64,000 bases of DNA from Ornithobacterium rhinotracheale (lineage in GTDB: Bacteria > Bacteroidota > Bacteroidia > Flavobacteriales > Weeksellaceae), in the NCBI RefSeq assembly GCF_022832975.1, contig NZ_CP094846.1, positions 1,337,501 to 1,401,500 on the forward strand. The letters run 5' to 3'. The stretch's first letter is position 1; each line of letters opens with the position of its first letter. The notes below the pieces were generated by a model that was not told the origin of the DNA, did not search any database, and saw nothing but the letters and a program-made list of their open reading frames with translations. Positions 43,757 through 53,202 of the stretch are shown piece after piece. A program made the position numbers and the translations under genes.

Positions 43757-45952
43757 ATGTCATCGAAAAATTATCAATTAAAAGCAGCTCTTAAAAAGCA
43801 TTTTGGCTTTAATTCATTTAAAGGGCAACAAGAAGAAATCATTACCTCTCTGCTCGATGGAAAGGATACCTTTGTGTTGATGCCAACTGGAGGAGGAAAG
43901 TCGCTTTGCTATCAGCTTCCTGCACTTATGCAAGAGGGAACGGCTATTGTGATTTCCCCATTGATTGCTTTGATGAAAAACCAAGTAGATGCCATAAGAG
44001 GGTTGCACGAGGAAGAGGGCATTGCACATGTACTGAACTCTTCGCTCAATCGTGCGCAAATCGCTAAAGTGCTGGATGATATTTCGACAGGTGTAACAAA
44101 ACTTCTTTATGTAGCCCCAGAATCTTTAACCAAAGAAGAGTATGTGAACTTTTTTAAAAATGTCAAAATTTCATTTTTTGCCATTGATGAAGCACACTGT
44201 ATATCGGAATGGGGGCACGACTTTAGACCCGAATATAGAAATATAAAGTCTATTATTCAAAAAATTGGAGAACAGCCGATTATTGCCCTTACAGCTACCG
44301 CAACACCAAAGGTACAAGAGGATATTCAGAAAACACTTGGCATGTCCGATGCGCTTGTGTATAAGGCTTCGTTCAACCGCCCGAATTTGTTTTACGAAGT
44401 ACGCCCTAAAGTAGACATCGATAAACAAATTATTAAATTCATTAAAACCAGAAAAGGACAATCGGGAATTATCTATTGCCTAAGCCGTAAAAAGGTAGAG
44501 GAAATGGCGCAAACGCTTGAGCTAAACGGAATTTCTGCATTGCCATATCACGCTGGATTGGATGCCAAAACGCGTGCCGAGCATCAAGATAAATTCTTAA
44601 TGCAGGATGTAGACATCATCGTCGCGACGATTGCCTTTGGTATGGGAATCGATAAGCCTGATGTGCGTTTTGTGATTCACTATGATTTTCCAAAAAGTTT
44701 GGAAGGCTATTATCAAGAGACAGGCCGTGCAGGCCGTGATGGAGGCGAAGGCTATTGCTTGGCGTTTTATGATTACAAAGACATTGAAAAACTTGAAAAA
44801 TTCCTTTCGGGAAAACCTGTTTCTGAGCGCGAAGTGGGATTGCAATTGCTCAACGAAGTAGTTTCGTATGCAGAAACTTCGATGTCGCGTAGAAAATTCT
44901 TACTACACTATTTTGGGGAAGAATTTGATGAGGTGAATGGAGAAGGCGCGGATATGGATGATAATATGCGCAATCCTAAAAAAATGATTGAAGTTTCTAA
45001 GGAACTCAAAATATTTTTGGAAATCATCGATAAAACCAATCAAAAATTGAAATTAAAAGATTTGGTAAAATTGCTCGTGGGCAAAAACACAGTAATTACT
45101 AAATCCTATTCACTAGAAACCGAAGATTTCTTCGGGATAGGGAAAGACTATTCAGAAAGTTTCTGGAGAAGTATTGGTCGCCAGTCGATTGTAAACGATT
45201 TTGTTGAAAAAGAAGTAGAATCGTATGGAATTTTAAAATTGAATCAAAAGGCGTTTGATTTTATTGTAAAACCTTACAAATTCGAAATGGCAGAAGATCA
45301 CGACTATGAGGCCTTGATGAATCAGCAAAATGATGAGCCTGCAGCAAGTGGTGGTGTGCTAGATGAAACATTGCTTAAATATTTACAAGAACAAAGAAAA
45401 AAATCATCTAAAAAACACGGAATTCCGCCTTTTGCAATTTTCCAAGATGCAAGTTTAGAAGATATGGCTTCACAATATCCTACAACCATGGAAGAGCTTA
45501 CCAATATTTTTGGCGTAGGAGACGGAAAAGCCAAGAAATTCGGAAAACCGTTCATCGAGCTAATTGAACGCTATGTAGAAGACAATGATATTGAAAAACC
45601 AAACGACATTGTCATTAAGCAAATTGCCAATAAGTCTACTAATAAGGTGTACATAATACAAAGTACCGATAGAAAAATGAACTTGGAAGACATTGCCAAG
45701 GCTAAAGGTATGAGCATGGAGGAACTTCTTTCTGAAATGGAAAGTATTGTATATCAAGGGACAAAAATCAATATTAATTATTATATTGAGGAAGTGATAG
45801 ATGAAGATTTGCAGGAGGAAATCATGGATTTCTTGATGGAAGATGCCGAAACTGATAGTTTGGCCGAATTGCTAGAAGAATTTGGCGATGCTCTAGATGA
45901 AGAAGAATTACGCCTTATGCGCATAAAATTCATTAGCGAAGTGGCAAACTAA
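43757..45952 (+). CDS. recQ: ATP-dependent DNA helicase RecQ
   Basis: 731-aa 3'-5' helicase for recombination and replication-fork repair. Motif I LMPTGGGKSLCYQLPA, motif II FAIDEAHCISEWGHDFRPEY, motif III ALTATATPKV, motif VI GYYQETGRAGRDG are intact. The RQC region follows, with a shortened Cys set. A HRDC-like domain (PTTMEELTNIFGVGDGKAKKFGKPFIELI) lies near 575-605, and an extra acidic C-terminal helix bundle (630-731) extends it, as in many Bacteroidota RecQ proteins. Divergent from kdsD; 21 bp upstream of the TauE-like gene. Confidence 0.95.
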   Translation: MSSKNYQLKAALKKHFGFNSFKGQQEEIITSLLDGKDTFVLMPTGGGKSLCYQLPALMQEGTAIVISPLIALMKNQVDAIRGLHEEEGIAHVLNSSLNRAQIAKVLDDISTGVTKLLYVAPESLTKEEYVNFFKNVKISFFAIDEAHCISEWGHDFRPEYRNIKSIIQKIGEQPIIALTATATPKVQEDIQKTLGMSDALVYKASFNRPNLFYEVRPKVDIDKQIIKFIKTRKGQSGIIYCLSRKKVEEMAQTLELNGISALPYHAGLDAKTRAEHQDKFLMQDVDIIVATIAFGMGIDKPDVRFVIHYDFPKSLEGYYQETGRAGRDGGEGYCLAFYDYKDIEKLEKFLSGKPVSEREVGLQLLNEVVSYAETSMSRRKFLLHYFGEEFDEVNGEGADMDDNMRNPKKMIEVSKELKIFLEIIDKTNQKLKLKDLVKLLVGKNTVITKSYSLETEDFFGIGKDYSESFWRSIGRQSIVNDFVEKEVESYGILKLNQKAFDFIVKPYKFEMAEDHDYEALMNQQNDEPAASGGVLDETLLKYLQEQRKKSSKKHGIPPFAIFQDASLEDMASQYPTTMEELTNIFGVGDGKAKKFGKPFIELIERYVEDNDIEKPNDIVIKQIANKSTNKVYIIQSTDRKMNLEDIAKAKGMSMEELLSEMESIVYQGTKININYYIEEVIDEDLQEEIMDFLMEDAETDSLAELLEEFGDALDEEELRLMRIKFISEVAN

Positions 45953-45973
45953 AATTTATTAAAAATAAAAAGA

Positions 45974-46342
45974 TTGGATCAAACATTATTACTCCTACTC
46001 ATAGGATTATTAGCAGGACTCATCGGTGGACTTGTGGGGATAGGTGGTGGATTAATCATCGTGCCGTTTTTAGTTTTTCTAATGGGAATGTCTCAGCATG
46101 AAGCGCAAGGAACTAGTTTAGCCACATTGTTGTTACCACTTAGTTTTCTATCGGTATATAGTTACAACAAAGCAGGTTTCATTAATTGGAAATATGTAAT
46201 GATACTCTCGCTCACCTTTATGATAGGAAGCTATTTTGGCGGAATGCTAGCTTTAAAATTAGACCAAAAAACACTTAAAAAAATATTTGGATTCATTATG
46301 ATTTTAGGTGCAGCCAAAATGTTTTGGGATTCCTACAAATAA
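45974..46342 (+). CDS. TauE/SafE family membrane protein, half-size
   Basis: 122 aa, four helices; typical repeat signature GLLAGLIGGLVGIGGGLIIV followed by a conserved loop AQGTSLATLLLPLSFLSVYSY and NWKYVMILSLTFMIGSYFGG. TauE/SafE exporters are usually about 250 aa with two such repeats, so this protein carries one and may dimerise. The start is a TTG (MDQTLLLLLI) because no ATG precedes the hydrophobic run. It may be a sulfite/sulfonate exporter; substrate is inference. 21 bp after recQ. Confidence 0.82.
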   Translation: MDQTLLLLLIGLLAGLIGGLVGIGGGLIIVPFLVFLMGMSQHEAQGTSLATLLLPLSFLSVYSYNKAGFINWKYVMILSLTFMIGSYFGGMLALKLDQKTLKKIFGFIMILGAAKMFWDSYK

Positions 46343-46426
46343 AACTTGCAAGTACTTTATAAAGTTAATAAAAATAAATAGCTTTGCATCTCGTTTAAAA
46401 AAGTAGAAATTCAAAGCATCTAATCA

Positions 46427-47875
46427 ATGCATAAAGTAATTAATTTTCTAAGGTATTATTTAAGGCTATCCACCGATCGAATTCATAGCCAAAAAATTAA
46501 AAACAACCTATTGCAAGCCATTCCGTTTTGGGTGGGAGCCGTTATCACGGCATTATTTGCAATTTTCTATGCAGGATTATTTAGGTATGCCGAGGAAGCT
46601 TTAAGCATGATTTTAAGCTGGCACAAATGGATGGTTTTCATTCTTTTACCCTCTGCTTTTTTGCTGTCTTGGTGGCTAGTTGTAAAATTTGCCCCATACG
46701 CCAAAGGGAGTGGAATCCCACAAGTGATGGCAGCGGTAGAACTTTCTACGCCAAAGAATCATAAGAAAATACCTAAATTACTTAGTTTAAGGGTTTTATG
46801 TGTTAAGATTATTTCTAGTGCCATCATGGTAGTGGGCGGTGGAGCTATAGGTAGAGAGGGACCTACGATTCAAATTTCAGGTTCTATTTATAAGAAAATC
46901 AACGAATTATTGCCCGCCTCTTGGCCAAAAATTTCAAGAAAAAACATGATTATGACGGGTGCTGCAGCTGGGCTTTCAGCCGCATTTAATACGCCACTTG
47001 GAGGAATTGTTTTTGCCATAGAAGAACTCACAAGAACTCACTTAAGTTACTTTAAAACAGCACTCTTTACGGGAGTTATTATCGCAGGTTTTTTAACACA
47101 AAGTATCACAGGTCCTTATCTCTATTTAGGATTTCCAAGAATTGATGATATTTCCTCTTGGATTATATTTTCGGTGCTATTGGTAGCCGTGATTTCTGGA
47201 ATTTTAAGTAGTTTGCTTTCGCAAGCAATGCTCAGCGTTTTAAAATTCAAAAAAACATTAAAAAATCAACGCCAAGAGGTTTATTTTTTATTAGTTTCCT
47301 CGCTAATTATTGCAACAATCGCCTATTTTATCAGCGAAGATATTTTAGGCTCTGGGAAAGAGTTAATGGAGCGTGTGCTCTTTACCGAAGAAAAAACACT
47401 ACCTTGGTATACCCCTGTTTTAAGAATGATAGGCACAGGGCTTTCGTTCACATCAGGGGCTGCGGGAGGTATTTTTGCCCCAGCATTGGGCGCAGGAGCC
47501 ACGGTAGGCTCTGTTGTAGCAGGGTGGTTTGCTTACACTTCATCAGAAATCAATTTGTTGATTTTAGTTGGGATGGTTTCGTTTTTGGTAGGCATCACGC
47601 GAGCTCCCTTTACATCGGCAATTCTTGTGATTGAAATGACCGACCGCCACAGCTTGATTTTCTATCTCATGTTTGCAGGTTTAGTTGCTTCGTTTGTAGC
47701 ATTTAACATCAACAGGCACTCGTTCTATGATGTGCTTAAAATGGGCTATTTAAAAGATTTAAACGACGAAGATAGAAAAGAAAAAGCTACCGCTTTGGCA
47801 ACTGAAACAGAAAAATTAAATGTAGCAACAGAAGTGCAAGGCGACAAAAGCGAAGAAGAAAGTATTAAAAAATAA
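46427..47875 (+). CDS. ClC family chloride channel/antiporter
   Basis: 482-aa membrane protein with the three ion-filter motifs: KGSGIPQVMAA, GREGPTIQISG and GGIFAPALGAGATVG. The gating Glu of GREGP is present, and IEELTRTHLSYF preserves the proton-path Glu position, so a Cl-/H+ antiporter like CLC-ec1 is likely. A charged tail of about 40 residues with no CBS domain ends it. It is 1 bp from dgkA (TAATG overlap), so they are cotranscribed. Confidence 0.92.
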   Translation: MHKVINFLRYYLRLSTDRIHSQKIKNNLLQAIPFWVGAVITALFAIFYAGLFRYAEEALSMILSWHKWMVFILLPSAFLLSWWLVVKFAPYAKGSGIPQVMAAVELSTPKNHKKIPKLLSLRVLCVKIISSAIMVVGGGAIGREGPTIQISGSIYKKINELLPASWPKISRKNMIMTGAAAGLSAAFNTPLGGIVFAIEELTRTHLSYFKTALFTGVIIAGFLTQSITGPYLYLGFPRIDDISSWIIFSVLLVAVISGILSSLLSQAMLSVLKFKKTLKNQRQEVYFLLVSSLIIATIAYFISEDILGSGKELMERVLFTEEKTLPWYTPVLRMIGTGLSFTSGAAGGIFAPALGAGATVGSVVAGWFAYTSSEINLLILVGMVSFLVGITRAPFTSAILVIEMTDRHSLIFYLMFAGLVASFVAFNINRHSFYDVLKMGYLKDLNDEDRKEKATALATETEKLNVATEVQGDKSEEESIKK

Positions 47876-48249
47876 TGAGCGACTTAATACGTTTTATAAA
47901 AACTAGAATTAAAAGTATTGGGTTTGCAATAGAAGGTTTTTTGACTTTGATAAAAGAACCCAATGTTAAAGTACACATATTTGCAAGCATATTAGTTATT
48001 ATTTTTGGCTTTTATTTTGAAATAACTACAGTTGAATGGGGGATTATTATCTTTTGTATTGCTTTGGTTTTAAGTTTAGAAGCTATAAATACAGCAATTG
48101 AAAATATAGCAGATTTCATTTCTCCTCAAAAAAACAATAAAATAAAAATCATTAAAGATGTTTCAGCGACAGCGGTTTTGATAGTCGCAATAGGAACTTT
48201 TATAATTGGTTTAATTATATTTATTCCGAAAATTTTGGCAAAAATATAG
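47875..48249 (+). CDS. Diacylglycerol/undecaprenol kinase family protein
   Basis: 124-aa membrane enzyme of the DgkA family: three helices and the motif SLEAINTAIENIADFISPQK near residues 62-82, which contains the conserved Glu-x-x-Asn-Thr-Ala and Asp. In this phylum and in Gram-positives such proteins may use undecaprenol rather than diacylglycerol; the substrate is not proven. Start overlaps the ClC gene stop by 1 base. Confidence 0.9.
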   Translation: MSDLIRFIKTRIKSIGFAIEGFLTLIKEPNVKVHIFASILVIIFGFYFEITTVEWGIIIFCIALVLSLEAINTAIENIADFISPQKNNKIKIIKDVSATAVLIVAIGTFIIGLIIFIPKILAKI

Positions 48250-48303
48250 TTTGAAAAATAATTTTTTTTTAATTTTGGTATACCTACTGAAAATATCCAA
48301 AAA

Positions 48304-48810
48304 ATGAAAAAAATCGTATTTTTTATATTTTTGAGTGTATTGATTTTCTCTTGTAAAAACAGCGATGATGACAATCATTTTGATGTCAATTTATTAAAGA
48401 ATAAAACTTGGATTGTGCAAAAAGAATTGTCCAATAAAGTTTGGAACGATACACTGATTTTCAATGCAAATCATACCTCCATTCTAAAAACTAAATTGAT
48501 AGATGGCTTGTGGAATAATACCGATGTTCAGATTTCTTCTCATTGGGAATTAAAGGGAAATCAAATCATTTTTTCAGATTTAAAGGTGAATTTAGTTTCA
48601 TCTAAATCTCCTTGGATCAAAGAAGATGTTGAATGGGAAAAGGCTGTTTTTGGCGGTATCATGTACGGCAAAAGCGATGAAATTGAAGCCAAAGAAAAAC
48701 CGACTTTCACTAAAAAAAATAAAGATATTTGGTATATTCAAAAACTCACCAAAAATCAATTGGTGGTACAAGACGATAATCGCCAGATTACGACTTATAC
48801 CGCTCTATAA
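48304..48810 (+). CDS. Hypothetical lipoprotein, possibly lipocalin-like
   Basis: 168 aa. Signal peptide ends LIFSCKNSDDD with a lipobox Cys at residue 17. The mature part has LLKNKTWIVQKELSN, a W near the start of the barrel, and several short beta strands (HWELKGNQIIFSDLKVN), so a lipocalin-like fold is conceivable. No certain family. Lies 54 bp after dgkA and probably has its own promoter. Confidence 0.7.
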   Translation: MKKIVFFIFLSVLIFSCKNSDDDNHFDVNLLKNKTWIVQKELSNKVWNDTLIFNANHTSILKTKLIDGLWNNTDVQISSHWELKGNQIIFSDLKVNLVSSKSPWIKEDVEWEKAVFGGIMYGKSDEIEAKEKPTFTKKNKDIWYIQKLTKNQLVVQDDNRQITTYTAL

Positions 48811-48891
48811 AATTATATAGAATTTATGATTTTTAAGGCTTAGGCTTTCTTTGGTTTTTCTTATTTTTGCTCAAAAGGAAGGGGGCAAAAA

Positions 48892-50148
48892 ATGAATTTT
48901 GATAGAATTAAAGAAAAACTAGAAATCCTAGCAGATGCTGCTAAATACGATGTTTCTTGCTCATCGAGCGGAGGCAATCGTAAAAACAAAGGCGGACTGG
49001 GCAATAGCCATGCATCGGGAATTTGCCACAGCTTTACCGAAGATGGCCGATGTATTTCTTTGCTTAAAATTCTATTGACCAATCATTGCATTTACGATTG
49101 CGCTTATTGCGTTTCGCGTCGTAGCAACGACATTAAGCGAGCAGCTTTCACGGTGGACGAGGTGGTGGATCTCACCATGAATTTTTATCGCCGAAACTAT
49201 ATCGAGGGATTATTTTTAAGTTCGGGGATTTTTAAAAATGCCGATACCACCATGGAGCGTTTGGTGCGCATTGCCAAAAAGTTACGCACCGAGCACAAAT
49301 TCAATGGGTATATTCATCTCAAGTCTATACCAGGAGCGAGCGAGGAGTTGATGCGCGAAGCGGGACTTTATGCAGATAGACTTTCGGTGAACTTAGAAAT
49401 CCCGACCGAACAAGGCTTAAAACTTTTGGCTCCCGAGAAATCGCACAAAGATTTGGTGAAACCTATGCGCACGATTAAACAAAATTTAGAAATTTATAAA
49501 TCGGAGCGAAAAATCATCAAAAGCACGCCTAAATTTGCACCTGCGGGGCAATCCACGCAAATGATTGTGGGAGCCACCAACGAAACGGATTTAAAAATAA
49601 TTCATGTCGCCAATTATTTTTACAAAAAATACGACATGCGTCGCGTATATTATTCTGGGTATGTGCCTGTTTTAGAAGATAATAGATTGCCTTCGCTTAA
49701 TACCCAAGTGCCCGTTCAGCGTGAGCATAGATTGTATCAAGCCGATTGGCTGATGCGTTTTTATGGATTTGATGCCAATGAAATTTTGGACAGCGAAGCA
49801 CCTTTTTTGGATTTAGAAATCGACCCAAAATTGGCATGGGCGATAAGACACCGCGCGCTTTTTCCCGTGAATATCAATACAGCTCCGAAGGAACTTTTGC
49901 TTAGGATTCCAGGCGTGGGTGTAAAATCGGTTTTGAAGATTTTAAAAGCCCGAAAATTCCAGAAATTAACCATAGAACATCTTAAAAAAATGGGTGTAGC
50001 GACCAATCGTGCCAAATTCTTCATCGAAGGAGCAAGTCCTAATCGTTTTAATCAATTTCTTGAAAAACAGAATTTAAGACAATTATTACTGAACGAAACC
50101 AAGTCTAAATGGTCGAACCTTTATGGTGAACAATTGTCTTTATTCTAA
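48892..50148 (+). CDS. Putative DNA modification/repair radical SAM protein
   Basis: 418-aa radical-SAM enzyme of the TIGR03916 type. The cluster motif CIYDCAYC (C-x3-C-x2-C) is at about residues 64-71, preceded by a Gly/Ser-rich SSSGGNRKNKGGLGN. A C-terminal helix-hairpin-helix (IPGVGVKSVLKILKARKFQKLTIEHLKKMG, about 345-375) suggests DNA binding. It is followed by the TIGR03915-like partner after 10 bp, the usual pairing in this system. TATTTTTG at 48862-48869 is a likely -7 box. The lesion it repairs is unknown to me. Confidence 0.88.
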   Translation: MNFDRIKEKLEILADAAKYDVSCSSSGGNRKNKGGLGNSHASGICHSFTEDGRCISLLKILLTNHCIYDCAYCVSRRSNDIKRAAFTVDEVVDLTMNFYRRNYIEGLFLSSGIFKNADTTMERLVRIAKKLRTEHKFNGYIHLKSIPGASEELMREAGLYADRLSVNLEIPTEQGLKLLAPEKSHKDLVKPMRTIKQNLEIYKSERKIIKSTPKFAPAGQSTQMIVGATNETDLKIIHVANYFYKKYDMRRVYYSGYVPVLEDNRLPSLNTQVPVQREHRLYQADWLMRFYGFDANEILDSEAPFLDLEIDPKLAWAIRHRALFPVNINTAPKELLLRIPGVGVKSVLKILKARKFQKLTIEHLKKMGVATNRAKFFIEGASPNRFNQFLEKQNLRQLLLNETKSKWSNLYGEQLSLF

Positions 50149-50158
50149 AAATGAAAGG

Positions 50159-50920
50159 ATGGTAAATCTCGTGTACGATGCAAGTTTTGAAGGGCTGATG
50201 ACGGCGATTTTTGAAGTGTTTGAATATCGCTATCGGTCTGTGGATATTTTGCCCGAAAACCGAGCCGCACAATTGGATTTGTTTGCTGAGCGGCACGATG
50301 TCATCACACAAACCGAAAAAGCAGAGCGTGTTCTCAAAAAATTAGAAGAAAATGTAGGCAAAAAAGGAATTTCTCAGTTGATATATGTTTTTATGTCTGA
50401 GCTGAATGAACGAGAATCTTTGATTTTACATTTGGTACAAAAATCGGTGAAAAACCCTAAAAAATATGTTTTTAATGATTTAGCCGATGACAAGATTTTA
50501 GCCATTGCCAAAATTTGCAAATCCGTGGGGCGAGAAGTACATCGCATGAAAGCTTTTGTTCGTTTTGAAAAGCTCCAAGACGAAACTTATTTTGCTCGTA
50601 TTGAGCCTGATTTTGATGTTTTGCCTATGCTTAAAAATCATTTTTATCATCGCTACCGAGATCAAAAATGGCTGATTTACGATGCGCGTAGAAATTATGG
50701 ATTGTTCTATGATTTAGAAACTTGCGAAATGATTTTCCCTACGGGAGATTTTGCCCAAAATCCCGAAGATTTGTGGCACACAGAGGAGCAAAACTATCAA
50801 AAATTGTGGCAACGCTATTTTGTGAAAACGGGCATTGAGGAGCGCAAAAACACTAAATTGCATTTGCAAAATATGCCCAAACGCTATTGGAAATATTTAA
50901 CCGAGAAGAAAATATACTAA
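50159..50920 (+). CDS. TIGR03915 family putative DNA repair protein
   Basis: 253 aa; starts VNLVYDASFEGLMTAIFEVFEYRY, the typical opening of the family, and ends with HLQNMPKRYWKYLTE. It resembles the uracil-DNA-glycosylase-like DUF4130 domain. The ATG at 50159 gives the conserved start; an upstream in-frame ATG at 50123 lies inside the rSAM gene. Its tight linkage to the radical-SAM gene suggests a two-step DNA repair or modification pathway. Followed by a strong terminator. Confidence 0.85.
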   Translation: MVNLVYDASFEGLMTAIFEVFEYRYRSVDILPENRAAQLDLFAERHDVITQTEKAERVLKKLEENVGKKGISQLIYVFMSELNERESLILHLVQKSVKNPKKYVFNDLADDKILAIAKICKSVGREVHRMKAFVRFEKLQDETYFARIEPDFDVLPMLKNHFYHRYRDQKWLIYDARRNYGLFYDLETCEMIFPTGDFAQNPEDLWHTEEQNYQKLWQRYFVKTGIEERKNTKLHLQNMPKRYWKYLTEKKIY

Positions 50921-50951
50921 AAAAGCGTTTTTCTACGAGAAAAACGCTTTT
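50921..50951. terminator. Bidirectional terminator after the rSAM/TIGR03915 pair
   Basis: 14-bp stem AAAAGCGTTTTTCT (50921-50934) and AGAAAAACGCTTTT (50938-50951), loop ACG, with A and T runs on either side. It lies between convergent genes and can serve both strands. Confidence 0.88.
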
Positions 50952-50984
50952 TAATAAACATCACAAAAATTAATTATATAAAAA

Positions 50985-51386
50985 TTATTTATTTAATTCT
51001 TCTTGCACAGTTTTGTAATATTCTTGCGCTTGGTTGTATTCAGCTTTGTTTTCTTGTGTTTTCAAAGTTTCAACAAGCGAAGTAATCTCAGCAGTAGCTT
51101 GGTTCAATTCATCTACATTTCCTGCAACTGATGCGTTTTTAGCTTTTTCAGCAGCAGCGTGTAAATCGTTTACCCAGCTTTGCAAAGTTTCGTCTTGTAA
51201 TTGTGGAGCCGCAGGGATTGAAGAATTTGCCAAATCTGCAGTCGCACCTTCTTCTGGCGCATCTGTGGTAACATCTTCTGTTGCAACATTTTCAGTAGAA
51301 ACAACTTCTTCTTTTTGAGTTTCTTTTTTACATGAAGCGAAAGCTACAAATGAAGCAACTCCTGCAAGTAATAATACTTTTTTCAT
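50985..51386 (-). CDS. Hypothetical lipoprotein with helical C-terminus
   Basis: 133 aa. Lipobox FASCKK with Cys at residue 19, an acidic Thr/Glu/Val-rich linker (about 20-65), then a helical region DLHAAAEKAKNASVAGNVDE and NKAEYNQAQEYYKTVQEELNK. Function not recognised. Promoter at 51412-51440 is strong, so it is likely well expressed. Monocistronic between the terminator and the ABC-transporter gene. Confidence 0.75.
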   Translation of the reverse strand: MKKVLLLAGVASFVAFASCKKETQKEEVVSTENVATEDVTTDAPEEGATADLANSSIPAAPQLQDETLQSWVNDLHAAAEKAKNASVAGNVDELNQATAEITSLVETLKTQENKAEYNQAQEYYKTVQEELNK

Positions 51387-51411
51387 ATCAAATCGTATTT
51401 AAATGTAGGCA

Positions 51412-51440
51412 CAAATGTACAAAAAATTTATTTTTTCAAA
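51412..51440 (-). promoter_or_regulatory. Predicted promoter of the lipoprotein gene at 50985
   Basis: On the minus strand TTTG (51440-51437), a 17-base spacer and TACATTTG (51419-51412) form a good -33/-7 pair, with a leader of about 20 bases. Confidence 0.65.
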
Positions 51441-51444
51441 AAAA

Positions 51445-53202
51445 TTAGGCCTGCGCATCTCGGAACTGCACTTTGTACAAATGTGCATAATAGCCATTTT
51501 GGTTCAATAATTCTTGATGTTTACCCATTTCTACGATTTTGCCATGTTCCATCACGATGATTTTATCGGCGTTTTGAATTGTGGCGAGACGGTGAGCAAT
51601 AATAATGGAAGTTCGGTTTTTGGTAATTTTTTCGGTTGCTTTTTGGATTAAATGCTCAGAAGCCGTATCGATTGAAGATGTCGCTTCGTCCAGCACCAAA
51701 ATCTCGGGCTTGTGCACATAGGCACGCAAAAATGAAATCAATTGGCGTTGTCCCACCGATAGGGTAGAACCACGCTCCGAAACTTTGTAATAATAGCCCC
51801 CAGGGAGCGTTTCGATAAACGGATGAATATCAATTTCTTTGGCGGCTTGAATGATGTCGTTTTCGCTGATGTTGTTGTCGCCAAGGCTGATATTGTTTAA
51901 AATCGTATCGTTGAACAAAAATACATCTTGCAACACCACGGCGATATGGCTACGCAGATTTTGCAAATTATAATCTCTAATGTCCACGCCATCAATGCAA
52001 ATGCTGCCTGATTTGATGTCATAAAAACGGCTCAAAAGATTGATAATAGTAGATTTTCCTGCGCCTGTAGCCCCTACGATAGCGATGCATTCGCCCGCTT
52101 TGGCTTCAAACGAAATACCTTTTAAAATTTCTTCGTCTGGAATGTATTCAAACACTACATTTTTAAATGAAATATTTCCTTGAATACTGCTTTTTTCGAC
52201 TTTGCTATCGTTTGGAATGGTTTCGTCTAAATCCATCATTTTGAATACACGCTCTGCACTCACAAGTCCGCGTTGTAGGTTGTTGAAACGCTCTGCCATT
52301 TGACGAATTGGGCGCACCAACATCGGGATAAACATGATAAAAGCAATGACCTCCCCAGGCGAAACATCTTTAAAATAAAAAGCACTCCAGCCCCCTAAAA
52401 TGATGACTAAACCAAGCGCCACCGATGAAACTAATTCCACCACAGGAAAGAGCAATGAGAAATAAAAAACAGTGGCTAAATACGCATCTCTCAGTTTTTT
52501 ATTTATGCCTTTAAATTTCTTAAATTCAGCATCTTCTCGATTAAAGAGCTGAATGATTTTCATCCCCGAAAGGCGTTCTTGTACAAAACTATTGAAAATC
52601 GCAGTTTGCGTTCTTTCTTCAGAGAATGTTCGTTTAATTGATTTTTGGAACAAACTGGTAACCACCGTCATAAGTGGTAAAATCACAATCACGACCAAGG
52701 CTAATTTCCAATTGGTGTAAAACATTACAGCCATGATGCACACAATGCGCAAAACATCTCCCAATACTACCAAAATCCCATCGGTAAAGACTTGCGAAAT
52801 GGTCTCAATGTCAGACACCGAACGAGTAACCAATGTCCCGTTTGGCGTTTTGTCAAAGAAACTTAATTTATACTGAATGATTTTGTTAAATAATTGAATT
52901 CTAAGTTTTTCAATCACCGTTTGTGCAATAATATTGGACATTAAAATAAAATAATATTGCAAAGCGATTTCCATGGTGATGATGATGCCCAAAATCACAC
53001 AGATTTTCAATAAATCGGCTACATTTTTATGTAAAATATAGGCATCAATGGCGTTTCCCGTAAGCAACGGGCGTGCAGACGATACCACCGATAAAAGAAT
53101 GGCAATGATAATAACGGAATAAAATCTTCTTTTGTCTTCGGTTCCTAAATTAAGTAATCGTTTTAGTTCGTTTAAATTAAATCTTTTGGCTCTACTACTC
53201 AT
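51445..53202 (-). CDS. ABC transporter, ATP-binding and permease (MsbA-like)
   Basis: 585-aa half-transporter: six helices (residues 25-310) and an ATPase domain (about 345-585) with Walker A GATGAGKSTI, signature LSVGQRQLISF, Walker B ILVLDEATSSID and H-loop IIIAHRLAT. It is of the exporter class that includes MsbA and multidrug pumps; the substrate (lipid, drug or peptide) is not certain. Start overlaps truA stop by 4 bp, so they are coexpressed. Confidence 0.9.
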   Translation of the reverse strand: MSSRAKRFNLNELKRLLNLGTEDKRRFYSVIIIAILLSVVSSARPLLTGNAIDAYILHKNVADLLKICVILGIIITMEIALQYYFILMSNIIAQTVIEKLRIQLFNKIIQYKLSFFDKTPNGTLVTRSVSDIETISQVFTDGILVVLGDVLRIVCIMAVMFYTNWKLALVVIVILPLMTVVTSLFQKSIKRTFSEERTQTAIFNSFVQERLSGMKIIQLFNREDAEFKKFKGINKKLRDAYLATVFYFSLLFPVVELVSSVALGLVIILGGWSAFYFKDVSPGEVIAFIMFIPMLVRPIRQMAERFNNLQRGLVSAERVFKMMDLDETIPNDSKVEKSSIQGNISFKNVVFEYIPDEEILKGISFEAKAGECIAIVGATGAGKSTIINLLSRFYDIKSGSICIDGVDIRDYNLQNLRSHIAVVLQDVFLFNDTILNNISLGDNNISENDIIQAAKEIDIHPFIETLPGGYYYKVSERGSTLSVGQRQLISFLRAYVHKPEILVLDEATSSIDTASEHLIQKATEKITKNRTSIIIAHRLATIQNADKIIVMEHGKIVEMGKHQELLNQNGYYAHLYKVQFRDAQA

